Shown: positions 26,078 to 37,409, counted from the stretch's first letter. The stretch: DNA of 64,000 bases from an uncultured Coriobacteriales bacterium (GCA_934646835.1 CAKUES010000006.1:1-64000); one strand, 5' to 3'. Notes: a model not told the origin generated them from the letters alone. A program made the numbers and translations.

Positions 26078-26285
26078 CAAAAGCATAGGGCCCGTCACTC
26101 CTTAAGTGACGGGCCCTATGCCATCCCCCGCTGGCAAGGATGAACCCACCTAATAAGGTGGGTGCTCGCACCAAGCCATCCAGCTTCCCCTGCGCAATGA
26201 GGGATCCCTTTCAGAACTTGGGATCTGAAGCTCCCTTGCGTTTCGACATCGGTCCATCGCTAAAACCCAGTCGAGGGATGAGCAC
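26078..26285 (-). ncRNA. ssrS: Candidate 6S RNA
   Basis: On the minus strand TATATT (26297-26292) with CTGGCA 18 nt before it predicts a start near 26285. The RNA ends in a perfect 16-bp hairpin (CATAGGGCCCGTCACT at 26084-26099 with its complement at 26105-26120) followed by CTTTTGCT. Inside, CATCCCTCGACTGG near the 5' end pairs with CCAGCGGGGGATG near the 3' end, enclosing a central open region whose 3' side carries a small hairpin CCCACCTTATTAGGTGGG, and a terminal stem CGCAAGGGA / TCCCTCATTGCG. This closing stem, bubble with 3' hairpin and apical stem is the 6S RNA layout. The next gene is rarA, a neighbour I recall for 6S in Gram-positives. No covariance search was done. Confidence 0.55.
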
Positions 26286-26398
26286 GTATTGAATATAAAG
26301 CTGCGGACAAATGAGTGCCAGTCTTGACTTAGAAGTTATGTTCCTTCAACATTTTGAATACTGTGCAAACGCCAAAGTTGTGGCATAATGCCAAACGC

Positions 26399-26482
26399 GC
26401 GCGAGTGGCGGAATGGCAGACGCGGTGGTCTCAAAAACCTCTGGGGAAACTCGTGTGGGTTCGAATCCCACCTCGCGCACCA
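26399..26482 (+). tRNA. tRNA-Leu (CAA)
   Basis: 84 nt with acceptor GCGCGAG / CTCGCGC, anticodon loop CTCAAAA (CAA), a long variable arm as in tRNA-Leu, T-arm TGGGTTCGAATCCCA and encoded CCA. The anticodon stem GTGGT / ACCTC contains an apparent T-T mismatch (positions 28-42). Confidence 0.9.
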
Positions 26483-26797
26483 CTTGATTCAAAGAGCCGC
26501 CACTAAGGCGGCTTTTCTTTTTCCTGAACCTCCCCGGGATTCGAACCCGAGGAGGGGTCGACGCGACCTATGGGAGCGTTGACGCGCGAGCGCCCGCAGG
26601 GCGCGAAGCGAAAGCGCGCGCAGCGCGCCACAGAATCCCACCTCGCGCACCACTTGATTCAAAGAGCCGCCACTAAGGCGGCTTTTCTTTTTCCTGAACC
26701 TTCGCGGGATTCGAACCCGAGGAGGGGTCAACGCGACCTATGGGAGCGTTGACGCGCGAGCGCCCGCAGGGCGCGAAGCGAAAGCGCGCGTAGCGCG
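26463..26797. repeat. 170-bp tandem duplication starting in the tRNA-Leu 3' end
   Basis: GAATCCCACCTCGCGCACC begins both copies (26463 and 26633), an exact 170-bp offset that continues with few differences to about 26797. Each unit holds the last 20 nt of the tRNA, a terminator (AAAGAGCCGCC-ACTAA-GGCGGCTTTTC), a minus-strand T-arm-like palindrome (CGGGATTCGAACCCG) and a GC-rich block rich in GCGC. The second tRNA tail is not a functional tRNA. Confidence 0.85.
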
Positions 26798-26878
26798 AAC
26801 AAACATCAATCAAACGACAACAAACAGATGTTCGATTGTGGCTACCATTCGCCGCATTCATCCTGTATCATGGTCGGC

Positions 26879-28189
26879 ATGAATATCGATGGAATGGATA
26901 GCCTCTTCGCAGAGGTAGACAATCAGGTTCGCTTCGAGGCTGCGCCGCTGGCCGTGCGCATGCGTCCCCGCACCATGGCGGAGATCGTCGGTCAGGAGGA
27001 GGCAGTCGGCAAGGGTACCTGGCTTCGTCGCGCAATCGAGAGCGACACGCTCTCCTCCGTGATCTTGTACGGCCCCGCCGGCACGGGCAAGACCTCGATC
27101 GCACATGTTATCGCCCAAAGCACCAACGCCGTGTTCGTGGAGGTCAGCGCCATTACGGGCACCGTCAAGGACCTGCGCCGCGAGATTGACGCTGCAAGCC
27201 AGCGCTTGCTCATGAACCGCAAGCGCACGATTCTCTTCATCGATGAGATCCACCGTTTCTCGCGCAGCCAGCAAGACGCCTTGCTTCATGCTGTCGAGGA
27301 TCGCGTTGTCATCCTCATCGGCGCAACGACGGAAAACCCCTTCTTCGAGGTCAACTCCGCCCTTATCAGCCGCAGTCGCATCGTGGAGCTCAAGCCCATC
27401 GGCAACAAGGGTGTACGTGCTCTCGTGGAGCGCGCGCTTGAAGACGAGCGCGGCCTCAAGGGCGAGTACACCATCAGCGAGGAGGCCCTTAACGCCATCG
27501 TCCTCACTGCCGGCGGCGACGGCCGCATGGCGCTTACCACGCTCGAGCTTGCCGCTGCCCTAGCAGAGCCAGGTGGTTGCATCGAGGCCACCCATGTCAA
27601 CGACGCCATGCCGCATCGTCAGCTTCCCTATGACAAGGACGGCGACAACCACTACGACATCATCAGTGCCTTCATCAAGTCGATTCGCGGCAGCGACCCA
27701 GACGCCGCGATTTATTGGCTTGCCCGCATGATCGAGGGTGGGGAGGACCCGCGCTTTATTGCCCGCCGTATCATGATTTCTGCAAGCGAGGACATCGGTT
27801 TGGCTGACCCTCGCGCGCTTCCTATCGCCCACGCGGCCTTCAAAGCAGCGGAGGTGATCGGGTTCCCGGAGTGCCGCATCACGTTGGCACACGCGGTGAT
27901 CTACCTCGCGCTTGCGCCCAAGAGCAACTCTGCGGAGATGGCGATCGATGCCGCTCTCGATGAGGTGCGCAACGGGCCGGCGCGTCAGGTCCCCAACCAT
28001 CTGCGCGACAGGCACCGCCCCGGTAGCGACGAGTATGGCGCTTATCTGTATCCGCACAACTATCCAGGCCATTGGGTCGAGCAGCAGTATCTCCCAGATG
28101 GCCTCGAGCGCGGCACCTTCTACCATCCAAGTGTGGACACTGGCTGGGAGGTCTTGCGCTTCCCGCAAAACGGAGACGAGCAAAAGTAA
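26879..28189 (+). CDS. rarA: Replication-associated recombination AAA ATPase RarA (MgsA)
   Basis: The 436-residue clamp-loader-like ATPase acts at stalled forks. It has the RarA N-terminal text PLAVRMRPRTMAEIVGQE, Walker A VILYGPAGTGKTSIA, Walker B TILFIDEIHRFSRSQQDALL, sensor 1 VVILIGATTENPFFEVNSALISRSRI and the C-terminal tetramerisation region DIISAFIKSIRGSDPDAAIYWLARMIEGGEDPRFIARR. Start: ATG 26879 (MNIDGMDSLF) or 26870. There is no clear ribosome binding site; a TATCAT box at 26866-26871 would place the transcription start at about 26878, so the mRNA could be leaderless. It is followed by asparaginase after 26 nt. Confidence 0.94.
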   Translation: MNIDGMDSLFAEVDNQVRFEAAPLAVRMRPRTMAEIVGQEEAVGKGTWLRRAIESDTLSSVILYGPAGTGKTSIAHVIAQSTNAVFVEVSAITGTVKDLRREIDAASQRLLMNRKRTILFIDEIHRFSRSQQDALLHAVEDRVVILIGATTENPFFEVNSALISRSRIVELKPIGNKGVRALVERALEDERGLKGEYTISEEALNAIVLTAGGDGRMALTTLELAAALAEPGGCIEATHVNDAMPHRQLPYDKDGDNHYDIISAFIKSIRGSDPDAAIYWLARMIEGGEDPRFIARRIMISASEDIGLADPRALPIAHAAFKAAEVIGFPECRITLAHAVIYLALAPKSNSAEMAIDAALDEVRNGPARQVPNHLRDRHRPGSDEYGAYLYPHNYPGHWVEQQYLPDGLERGTFYHPSVDTGWEVLRFPQNGDEQK

Positions 28190-28215
28190 TTCGAGCACAA
28201 GCACAAAGAGGTTGT

Positions 28216-29196
28216 ATGAGCACCGACACGCTTCCCAAGATCGCGATACTTGCAACCGGTGGCACTATCGCCGGTGTTGGAGACGCAGGCAAGAGCATCG
28301 GCTATCAGTCCGGGCAGCTGAGCGTTGATGATCTTTTGGGCTCCTGCCCAGAGATTGCAGACATCGCCCAGGTTGAGGCGAAGCAGATCTGCAACGTGAA
28401 CAGCGACGACATCACCGCTCCCATCTGGCTCGACCTTGCGAGGACCATCGAGAAGATGGCCTTTGACGATGATGTCGACGGTTTTGTCGTCTTGCATGGG
28501 ACCGATACCATGGACGAGACGGCGTATTTCCTCGGGCTGGTCTTGAAGACCGACAAGCCCGTTGTGCTCACCGGCTCCATGCGCCCTTCGACGGCGACGA
28601 GTGCCGATGGCCCTATGAACCTCTATCAGGCCGTTGTCGTTGCTGCTCATCCGGAGAGCCGCGGCAAGGGCGTGCAGGTTGCCTTTAGTGGTTCCATTTA
28701 CAACGCGCGTGCCGTGCAGAAGACCTCGACGCACTCCATGGTGAGCATGAGCGGCGGGGAGGCCGGGTGCGCAGGCGTTATCCGCGACGACGCCGTTTTC
28801 TACTTCCATACGAGCACCAAAAAGCATACGGTCTACACGGAGTTCAGGGTGGGCGAGCTCTCGGACCTGCCCAAGGTCAGCGTCCTCTATTTCAACGTCG
28901 ACGCGGATCCCGCGCTCATCGGCATGGCGGCTCAAATCAGCGACGGCTTGGTTATCGCAGCCGCTGGCGGGGGAGAGTTCAGTCTTAAGTTCGCAGCCGC
29001 TCTCGAGAAACTCGACATCCCCGTCGTCGTCTCCTCCCGCGTCGGCAGCGGTGGCATCATGGCAAAGACGCTTCTTTGCGAGAATGCCATCCCGGCAAAC
29101 GACCTGCCGCCTCAAAAGGCTGCTGTGCTGCTGCGCCTCGCTCTGACGAAGACGCAAGATCAAAAGACGATTTCCAAGATGTTCGAGCAATACTGA
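28216..29196 (+). CDS. L-asparaginase (type II-like fold, cytoplasmic)
   Basis: The 326-residue enzyme hydrolyses asparagine to aspartate and ammonia. It has both threonine motifs: ILATGGTIAG with nucleophile Thr17, and FVVLHGTDTMDETAYFL; the TGSMRPSTATSADGPMNLYQAV segment is typical too. No signal peptide is present, so it should be cytoplasmic although sequence-wise it is the AnsB-like group. ATG 28216 with AGAGG upstream. It lies between rarA and asparaginyl-tRNA synthetase; being beside asnS may reflect shared asparagine metabolism but the two are separated by 225 nt and probably independent. Confidence 0.93.
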   Translation: MSTDTLPKIAILATGGTIAGVGDAGKSIGYQSGQLSVDDLLGSCPEIADIAQVEAKQICNVNSDDITAPIWLDLARTIEKMAFDDDVDGFVVLHGTDTMDETAYFLGLVLKTDKPVVLTGSMRPSTATSADGPMNLYQAVVVAAHPESRGKGVQVAFSGSIYNARAVQKTSTHSMVSMSGGEAGCAGVIRDDAVFYFHTSTKKHTVYTEFRVGELSDLPKVSVLYFNVDADPALIGMAAQISDGLVIAAAGGGEFSLKFAAALEKLDIPVVVSSRVGSGGIMAKTLLCENAIPANDLPPQKAAVLLRLALTKTQDQKTISKMFEQY

Positions 29197-29421
29197 TCAA
29201 GCTGCAGATATCGCACGCCCCGGGCTGCGTCTGGGGTATTATGCTGCACGGCTAGCCCAGCTCAATGCCCTACTTGCCCTGCTGCATCTTTGATAGAGCG
29301 GGGTGCAAGCGTGCTGTTCCGACTTTGGCACCTTTGGGATGCGGACGGCACGTTGAGCTTGGCGCGACACAGCTATAAGCTATAGAGCTACATCGATGTT
29401 TCCAAGGCGAGGAGGCCTTTT

Positions 29422-30822
<1,401 letters not shown>

Positions 30823-30825
<3 letters not shown>

Positions 30826-30938
30826 GGGGAACGCTGATTAGTGCGAGGGTTATGGGGAGGGACAGGGTCCCTCCCCTACGTAAACAGCGGTTTTGCTAAT
30901 CGTACGCAGTGGGCAGCTGTTCAATTAGTGCTTCCCTA
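30823..30938. mobile_element. MITE-like element, copy 5 (full length)
   Basis: From TAGGGGGAACGCTGATTAGTGCG to CAATTAGTGCTTCCCTA, with core GGGGAGGGACAGGGTCCCTCCCC. The first TAG is the asnS stop codon. Confidence 0.8.
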
Positions 30939-30969
30939 GAAAGCGAGTAATATCAGAGTGGCCTGTGAG

Positions 30970-31000
30970 GACCTCGGTACCGATGTGCCGGGGTCTTTTT
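30970..31000 (+). terminator. Terminator-like hairpin downstream of asnS
   Basis: GACCTCGGTAC-CGAT-GTGCCGGGGTC followed by TTTTT. It probably was the original asnS terminator, now displaced 145 nt by the inserted element. Confidence 0.65.
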
Positions 31001-31095
31001 GTATGGGGGAGGGGCGGGCTGTTGCTTTTGCACGCACGTGTCTGCAAAACGCGGGCGTCGTGTGTCAACGGGTAGCGCCATCTCGTTGCGACCTG

Positions 31096-31282
31096 TGGCG
31101 CCGACTTCGTCTGGCGCCTACGTGGGGGTTGGGGTCGAATGAATTCGACGCTTACGTATTTCAACCTGCGAAGCTCGATGTTTTCGCATTATGACAATCC
31201 TTGGTGCGGCTCTCCGCTTGGCTTTGCGTCAGCGCCAGTGAGCTCCAAACCCCCACGTAGGCGCCAGACGAAGTCGGCGCCA
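31096..31282. repeat. 35-bp perfect inverted repeat pair in a gene-free region
   Basis: TGGCGCCGACTTCGTCTGGC and the next 15 bases at 31096-31130 recur exactly in reverse complement at 31248-31282, 117 nt apart. The region 30939-31690 has no convincing gene; the only frames are short and lack ribosome binding sites. Confidence 0.75.
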
Positions 31283-31297
31283 TCGGGTTGCCACAGG

Positions 31298-31344
31298 CTG
31301 GCGGGCATCCAATGTATACCAGTGACAAGTTGGATGCCCGCCAG
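31298..31344. repeat. 15-bp inverted repeat
   Basis: CTGGCGGGCATCCAA at 31298-31312 and TTGGATGCCCGCCAG at 31330-31344 form a perfect stem with a 17-nt loop that contains GTATACCAGTGACAAG. Confidence 0.65.
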
Positions 31345-31448
31345 CGCGTGAGTCCGAAAGTCGAGCAGCGAGGCGGGTTTTCACAGGTCCCCTCAAGCGA
31401 GGGAGTGGTGTCTTCTGGTGTAGATGCTGACGGAAGGGTGACGGGTCA

Positions 31449-31543
31449 ATTCTCTGAATGCTCAATCGTTCAGAGAATGAGCGAGAGAAGCCGAAAATGC
31501 CGTAATGCGCAATTGCCTGAACGACTAATCGTTCAGGCAATTG
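31449..31543. promoter_or_regulatory. Two related palindromes upstream of the AGCS symporter
   Basis: ATTCTCTGAA-N10-TTCAGAGAAT (31449-31478) and CAATTGCCTGAACGA-CTAA-TCGTTCAGGCAATTG (31510-31543) share the inner text CTGAA...AATCGTTCAG. They lie 65-160 nt before the promoter at 31609. They could be operator sites for one regulator or RNA hairpins; the second has 15-bp perfect arms. Confidence 0.5.
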
Positions 31544-31608
31544 CGGCAATGCACCAATGGGCATCTGTCAGTCTGCTATGCGTGGTCTTGTTAATCCACA
31601 AGTTCCAT

Positions 31609-31638
31609 TTGTCTGATTGTGAAGAATTCGTGTAAGAT
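31609..31638 (+). promoter_or_regulatory. Probable promoter of the AGCS symporter
   Basis: TTGTCT and TAAGAT separated by 18 nt, 59 nt before the start codon. Confidence 0.5.
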
Positions 31639-31696
31639 TCACAGGTTAACTTGTTGCGTCCCGCTATGAGGGACCACTTCGATTGAGGGGTCATCA

Positions 31697-33199
<1,503 letters not shown>

Positions 33200-33213
33200 C
33201 GTGCTAGCGCAAA

Positions 33214-33241
33214 GAGGCTCCGCAGCTGCGGAGCCTTTTTT
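33214..33241 (+). terminator. Terminator after the AGCS symporter
   Basis: AGGCTCCGCAGCTGCGGAGCCT, a perfect palindrome, followed by TTTTTT. Confidence 0.9.
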
Positions 33242-33244
33242 GCT

Positions 33245-33308
33245 TAGGGAAGCACTGATCAATGCGAGGTTTATGGGGAGGGACAGGGTCCCTCCCCATA
33301 CGTAACTG
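33245..33308. mobile_element. MITE-like element, copy 6 (left half)
   Basis: TAGGGAAGCACTGATCAATGCGAGG, then the core GGGGAGGGACAGGGTCCCTCCCC and TACGTAAC; the right end is not recognisable. Confidence 0.7.
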
Positions 33309-33510
33309 AGCGAGCGGCGTTATCTTGGGGGAGGGTCGTCGGGCTTGCGATGGGCGGATCTTGCCGCTTACGCGTTCCTGCTGTGATCGCCGTATGTTGC
33401 AATTGCGCAAACCTACTGTGGAGAATGGGTCAATAGCCTGTTTGCCGGCACCCAAATCGGATAAAATTCCTTGGATATGCGTTTGATTCCAGATAAGAGG
33501 AGACACGCTT

Positions 33511-34014
33511 ATGAACAACGTCAACGACGTGATGCCGTTTCTGCTTATGGCGCTTGCAGTGCTCGGCATCGTGGCGCTTATCGCTCTCATCGTGGTGCTC
33601 GTCAGGGCCGCCAAGGCGATGAAGGGCGTCAACGAGCTTGTGGAGTCCGCCAACAGGGAGGTCACGCCTGCTCTTGAGAACGTAAACGCCATGGTGAGCG
33701 ACCTCGCTCCCTCTGTAAAGGCCATCGGCCCTGCGATTGAGAAGGTCGATCCCCTGGTTGACCGCGTCCAGCTCACGGTCGACACCGTCAACCTGGAGCT
33801 TTTGCGCGTCGACGGCATCTTGGAGGATGTCGAGCAGGTCACTGACGTCATCGGTGGCGCCGCTACGACGGTAAACAACGTCGTCTCTGCCCCGAGCGAG
33901 GCGGTTGCGGGTATTCTCGACCACGTCAAGGGTCTGGTTGAGGAGACGACCGGCGCCGCGCCGAGCGGCAAGAAGCGCTTTGTCTACCCCATCGGCAAGG
34001 GCAAGAAAGAGTAA
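33511..34014 (+). CDS. Membrane-anchored coiled-coil protein (DUF948-like)
   Basis: The 167-residue protein has one N-terminal membrane helix (VMPFLLMALAVLGIVALIALIVVLV) followed by a long heptad-type region (VNELVESANREVTPALENVNAMV, VDPLVDRVQLTVDTVNLELL) and a basic C-terminus (GKKRFVYPIGKGKKE). This resembles DUF948 proteins found upstream of alaS or in cell-envelope contexts in Firmicutes and Actinobacteria; function unknown. ATG 33511 after GAGGAG. It lies 58 nt before alaS in the same direction and may share its promoter. Confidence 0.78.
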   Translation: MNNVNDVMPFLLMALAVLGIVALIALIVVLVRAAKAMKGVNELVESANREVTPALENVNAMVSDLAPSVKAIGPAIEKVDPLVDRVQLTVDTVNLELLRVDGILEDVEQVTDVIGGAATTVNNVVSAPSEAVAGILDHVKGLVEETTGAAPSGKKRFVYPIGKGKKE

Positions 34015-34072
34015 CACCAGCGATTTTTTCGCATGCACGACTTAGATAGATTGAGTTGAAGGAGAGCACTAC

Positions 34073-36712
34073 GTGAAAAGGATGACCTCCGCCGAGCTGC
34101 GCGCGGCCTACATCAAGTTCTTTGAGGAGAAGGGGTGCCAGCACTGGCCGTCTTCCTCCCTCGTTCCGGACGACCCCTCCCTGCTGCTGACGGTTGCGGG
34201 CATGGTCCAGTTCAAGCCGTACTTCCTGCAGCAAAAGCACCTCGATCCCAAGTACATCGGTGCGACCACCAGCCAGAAGTGCGTCCGCACCAATGACATC
34301 GACGTCATCGGCACCGATGGCCGCCACCTGAGCTTCTTCGAGATGCTCGGCAACTTCTCCTTTGGCGAGTACTTCAAGGACGAGATGTGCCAGTGGGCAT
34401 GGGAGTTCTCCACGCAGATCATGGAGCTCGACCCCGACAAGATCTACGTCACCATCTACGAGAAGGACGAGGAGACCGCCGAGATCTGGGAGCGCGTCGG
34501 CGTCGACCCGAGCCACATCTCCCGTCTGGGCGAGGATGACAACTTCTGGCGCGCAGGCCCCACCGGCCCCTGCGGCCCCTGCTCTGAGCTTTACTACGAC
34601 CAGGGCCCCGAGGTCGGCTGCGACGACCCCAACTGCGCACCTGGCTGCGATTGCGATCGCTACCTCGAGTACTGGAACCTCGTCTTCACCCAGTACGACG
34701 GCCAGGAGGACGGAAGCCTCGTCCCCCTCGAGAAGAAGAACATCGATACGGGCATGGGCCTGGAGCGCGCCGCTGCCATCCTGCAGGGCGTGACCTCCAA
34801 CTTCGACAGCGACATCCTGCGCAGCCTCGTTGGCGTGGGTGAGAAGCTCACCGGCAAGAAGTACGGCGTTGACTACAAGACCGACCTCTCCTTGCGCATC
34901 ATGGCCGACCACTCCCGTGCCATCACCTTTATGATCGGCGACGGCATCCTGCCCTCCAACGAGGGCCGCGGCTATGTCCTGCGCCGCCTGCTGCGCCGCG
35001 CTGTTCGCCACGGTCATATCCAGGGCATCGACAAGCCCTTCCTGGGTGTCTTCCTCGACGAGGTCGTCGCACAGATGGGCGAGGAGTACCCGGAGATCGT
35101 CGAGAACAAGTCCCTGATCGCCCAGACCCTCCTCAACGAGGAGGAGCGCTTCCGTGCGACGCTCGCACATGGCGAGGGCTTCTTGAACGACGCGCTCGAC
35201 AGCCTCAAGGAGGGCGACGTCCTCGACGGCAAGAGCGCCTTCACGCTGCATGACACCTACGGCTTCCCCTTCGAGCTGACCTGCGAGATCTGCGCTGAGC
35301 AGGGCATCGAGGTCGACGAGGAGGGCTTCTCCAAGGAGATGGAGGCCCAGCGCCAGCGCGCCCGCGACGCCCGCAAGGACGACGCTTGGGACCTCGGCGG
35401 CGACGTCTACGCAGAGATCCTCGAGGAGCTTGGCGAGCCCGAGTTCACCGGCTACGTTGATGATGAGACGGAGGCAACCGTCAAGGCCATCGTCGTCGAG
35501 GGCAAGCGCGTCGACAGCGCCAGCGCCGGCCAGGAGGCCTGCATCATCCTCGACAAGACGCCCTTCTACGGCGAGATGGGTGGCCAGGTCGGCGATACGG
35601 GTACCATCAGCGCAGACGGCCTGGAGATCGAGGTCTCCAACACCGTCAAGCCCGAGGCTGGTCTGCCCGTTCACAAGTGCGTCGTCAAGAGCGGCACGGT
35701 GAGCGTGGGCCAGAGCGTCAACGCTGCAATCGACACCCTGCGTCGCGCCCGCATCGCGCGCAACCACACCGCGACCCACATCCTGCAAAAGGCACTCGCC
35801 ATGGTTCTCGGCGACCACGTCAAGCAGGCAGGCTCCCTCGTCGCTCCCGATCGCCTGCGCTTCGACTTCACCCACTTCGAGCAGGTGAGCCATGAGCAGA
35901 TCGTCGAGATCGAGCGCATCGCAAACGAGATCATCATGTCCGACCTCCCGGTCGTCACCTACGAGACAAGCCTCAACGCAGCGCGTGAGGCAGGCGTTCT
36001 GGCGCTCTTTGGCGAGAAGTACGGCGAGTTCGTCCGCGTGGTCGAGGTCGGCAACTTCTCCAAGGAGCTGTGCGGCGGTACCCATGTGGGCCACGCCGCA
36101 GAGATCGGCCTGCTCAAGGTCCTCGGCGAGAGCTCCGTTGGCTCCAACACCCGCCGCATCGAGGCAGTGACCAGCTTCGACGCCTTCAAGTACGTCACCG
36201 AGCAGACCGAGGAGCTCCATGCGGTGAGCAGCGCGCTCAACTGCAAGCCCCTCGAGTCCACCGAGCGTCTGGTCGCCCTGCAGGCGCGCGTCAAGGATGC
36301 AGAGGGCCAGCTCAAGAAGATTCAGAAGGCTGCCTCCGAGGGTAGCTTTGCGGATTACCTCGACAAGGCCGTCGAGGCCAACGGCTTCAAGGTTGTCGTC
36401 GAGGACCTGGGCGAGTCCACGATGGACGCCATGCGCGAGGGCTGGGACGTCATGAAGAAGCGCGTTGAGAAGGCTGCCTTCGCCACTGTGCTCTTTGCCC
36501 GCAACCCCGAGGGCGGCAACCCCCTGATGATGGCCGCTGGCAACGACGCTGCCGTCGAGGCAGGCTTCCATGCAGGTAACCTCATCAAGGCTGTTGCACC
36601 TGCCATCAAGGGTGGCGGTGGCGGCAAGCCCGCCATGGCCCAGGCAGGCGGCAAGGACGCCGCTGGCATCCCCGCTGCCGTCGAGAAGGCCAAGGAGCTC
36701 CTGGGCGCTTAG
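34073..36712 (+). CDS. alaS: Alanyl-tRNA synthetase
   Basis: The 879-residue synthetase has all parts: class II core (AAYIKFFEEKGCQHWPSSSLVP, VRTNDIDVIG, FFEMLGNFSFGEYFK, GCDCDRYLEYWNLVFTQYD), the editing domain with HTATHILQKAL and CGGTHVGHAAEIG, and the C-terminal DHHA1-type C-Ala domain. It charges tRNA-Ala and clears mis-acylated serine. GTG start after GAAGGAGAGC; ATG at 34082 is an alternative. A ruvX gene follows 16 nt downstream. Confidence 0.97.
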   Translation: MKRMTSAELRAAYIKFFEEKGCQHWPSSSLVPDDPSLLLTVAGMVQFKPYFLQQKHLDPKYIGATTSQKCVRTNDIDVIGTDGRHLSFFEMLGNFSFGEYFKDEMCQWAWEFSTQIMELDPDKIYVTIYEKDEETAEIWERVGVDPSHISRLGEDDNFWRAGPTGPCGPCSELYYDQGPEVGCDDPNCAPGCDCDRYLEYWNLVFTQYDGQEDGSLVPLEKKNIDTGMGLERAAAILQGVTSNFDSDILRSLVGVGEKLTGKKYGVDYKTDLSLRIMADHSRAITFMIGDGILPSNEGRGYVLRRLLRRAVRHGHIQGIDKPFLGVFLDEVVAQMGEEYPEIVENKSLIAQTLLNEEERFRATLAHGEGFLNDALDSLKEGDVLDGKSAFTLHDTYGFPFELTCEICAEQGIEVDEEGFSKEMEAQRQRARDARKDDAWDLGGDVYAEILEELGEPEFTGYVDDETEATVKAIVVEGKRVDSASAGQEACIILDKTPFYGEMGGQVGDTGTISADGLEIEVSNTVKPEAGLPVHKCVVKSGTVSVGQSVNAAIDTLRRARIARNHTATHILQKALAMVLGDHVKQAGSLVAPDRLRFDFTHFEQVSHEQIVEIERIANEIIMSDLPVVTYETSLNAAREAGVLALFGEKYGEFVRVVEVGNFSKELCGGTHVGHAAEIGLLKVLGESSVGSNTRRIEAVTSFDAFKYVTEQTEELHAVSSALNCKPLESTERLVALQARVKDAEGQLKKIQKAASEGSFADYLDKAVEANGFKVVVEDLGESTMDAMREGWDVMKKRVEKAAFATVLFARNPEGGNPLMMAAGNDAAVEAGFHAGNLIKAVAPAIKGGGGGKPAMAQAGGKDAAGIPAAVEKAKELLGA

Positions 36713-36728
36713 GCCCGGGGAGGCGACT

Positions 36729-37142
36729 ATGCAGGTTCTCGCACTCGACATAGGTGAGAAGCGCATCGGCGTGGCGTCGGGCAACACCGCCTCCGGCATC
36801 GCCAACCCGGTCAAGGTCATGCCCGCAGACGAGGTCATGGCCAACGCCCGCACCTGGCGCATGCTGCTTGAGGATTACGAGCCAGAGCTCTTGGTCTGCG
36901 GATGCCCCAAGTCCATGAGCGGTGCCAAGGGTCAGCAAGCCCAGCGCGTTATGGCTGCGGCAGAAAGAATCGCGGCTGCGGCAGGACTTCCCGTCGAGTT
37001 CGTCGACGAGCGCCTGAGCAGCAGCGAGGCCAAGCGCTACCTGAGAGACCAGGGGATGTCCGAGCGAGACATGCGCGGCAAGGTCGACAGCGTTGCGGCG
37101 TCGATCTTCTTGTCGACATGGCTCGAGCAGCATCGAGACTAA
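36729..37142 (+). CDS. ruvX: Holliday junction resolvase-like RNase (RuvX/YqgF)
   Basis: The 137-residue RNase H-like protein begins VLALDIGEKRIGVA (first catalytic aspartate), has LLVCGCPKSMSGAKGQQAQRV, the FVDERLSSSEAKRYL segment and the C-terminal DSVAASIFLSTWLEQ with the final acidic residue. YqgF proteins process 16S rRNA ends and have been linked to recombination. The ATG at 36729 follows GGGGAGGCGAC and lies 16 nt after alaS, so it is co-transcribed. Downstream the ancestral operon with mltG is interrupted by a repeat element. Confidence 0.93.
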   Translation: MQVLALDIGEKRIGVASGNTASGIANPVKVMPADEVMANARTWRMLLEDYEPELLVCGCPKSMSGAKGQQAQRVMAAAERIAAAAGLPVEFVDERLSSSEAKRYLRDQGMSERDMRGKVDSVAASIFLSTWLEQHRD

Positions 37143-37153
37143 GGACACGTATT

Positions 37154-37267
37154 TAGGGAAACGCCGATTAAAGCAGATATCCACTGCATGTGATTAACAA
37201 AACCGCTGGTTATGTAGGGGAGGGACCCTGTCCCTCCCCATAAACCTCGCATTATTCAGTGTTTCCT
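37154..37267. mobile_element. MITE-like element, copy 7 (full length)
   Basis: TAGGGAAACGCCGATTAAAGC at the left, core GTAGGGGAGGGACCCTGTCCCTCCCC, right end CTCGCATTATTCAGTGTTTCC. It separates ruvX from mltG. Confidence 0.78.
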
Positions 37268-37409
37268 TTGCTTTGAACGAGTTGCGTGCAGGTATCCGGT
37301 TTGACTGGATCTTGTGCGCAACTTGTCACATGAAGGGGTATTCCGCCCAAGCGCTGTGCATCTGAGCGCCACCTGGGCTTTTCGTACCAAAACAGAGAGG
37401 ATTTTATCC

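Noticed and set aside
26633..26660. A second tRNA in the duplicated tRNA-Leu tail
   Set aside because: Only the last 20 nt of the tRNA are present; acceptor 5' half, D-arm and anticodon arm are missing.
29197..29421. T-box leader before asnS
   Set aside because: No TGGNACCGCG box or paired terminator/antiterminator; only a purine-rich ribosome binding site and short dyads.
30958..31194. Small open frames in the asnS-AGCS interval
   Set aside because: No ribosome binding sites, no family resemblance, and the frames run through inverted repeats.
33926..36862. A 978-residue open frame on the minus strand opposite alaS
   Set aside because: It is the mirror of a high-GC coding region, lacks any family motif and has Leu/Asp/Val-rich shadow composition; alaS on the plus strand is complete.
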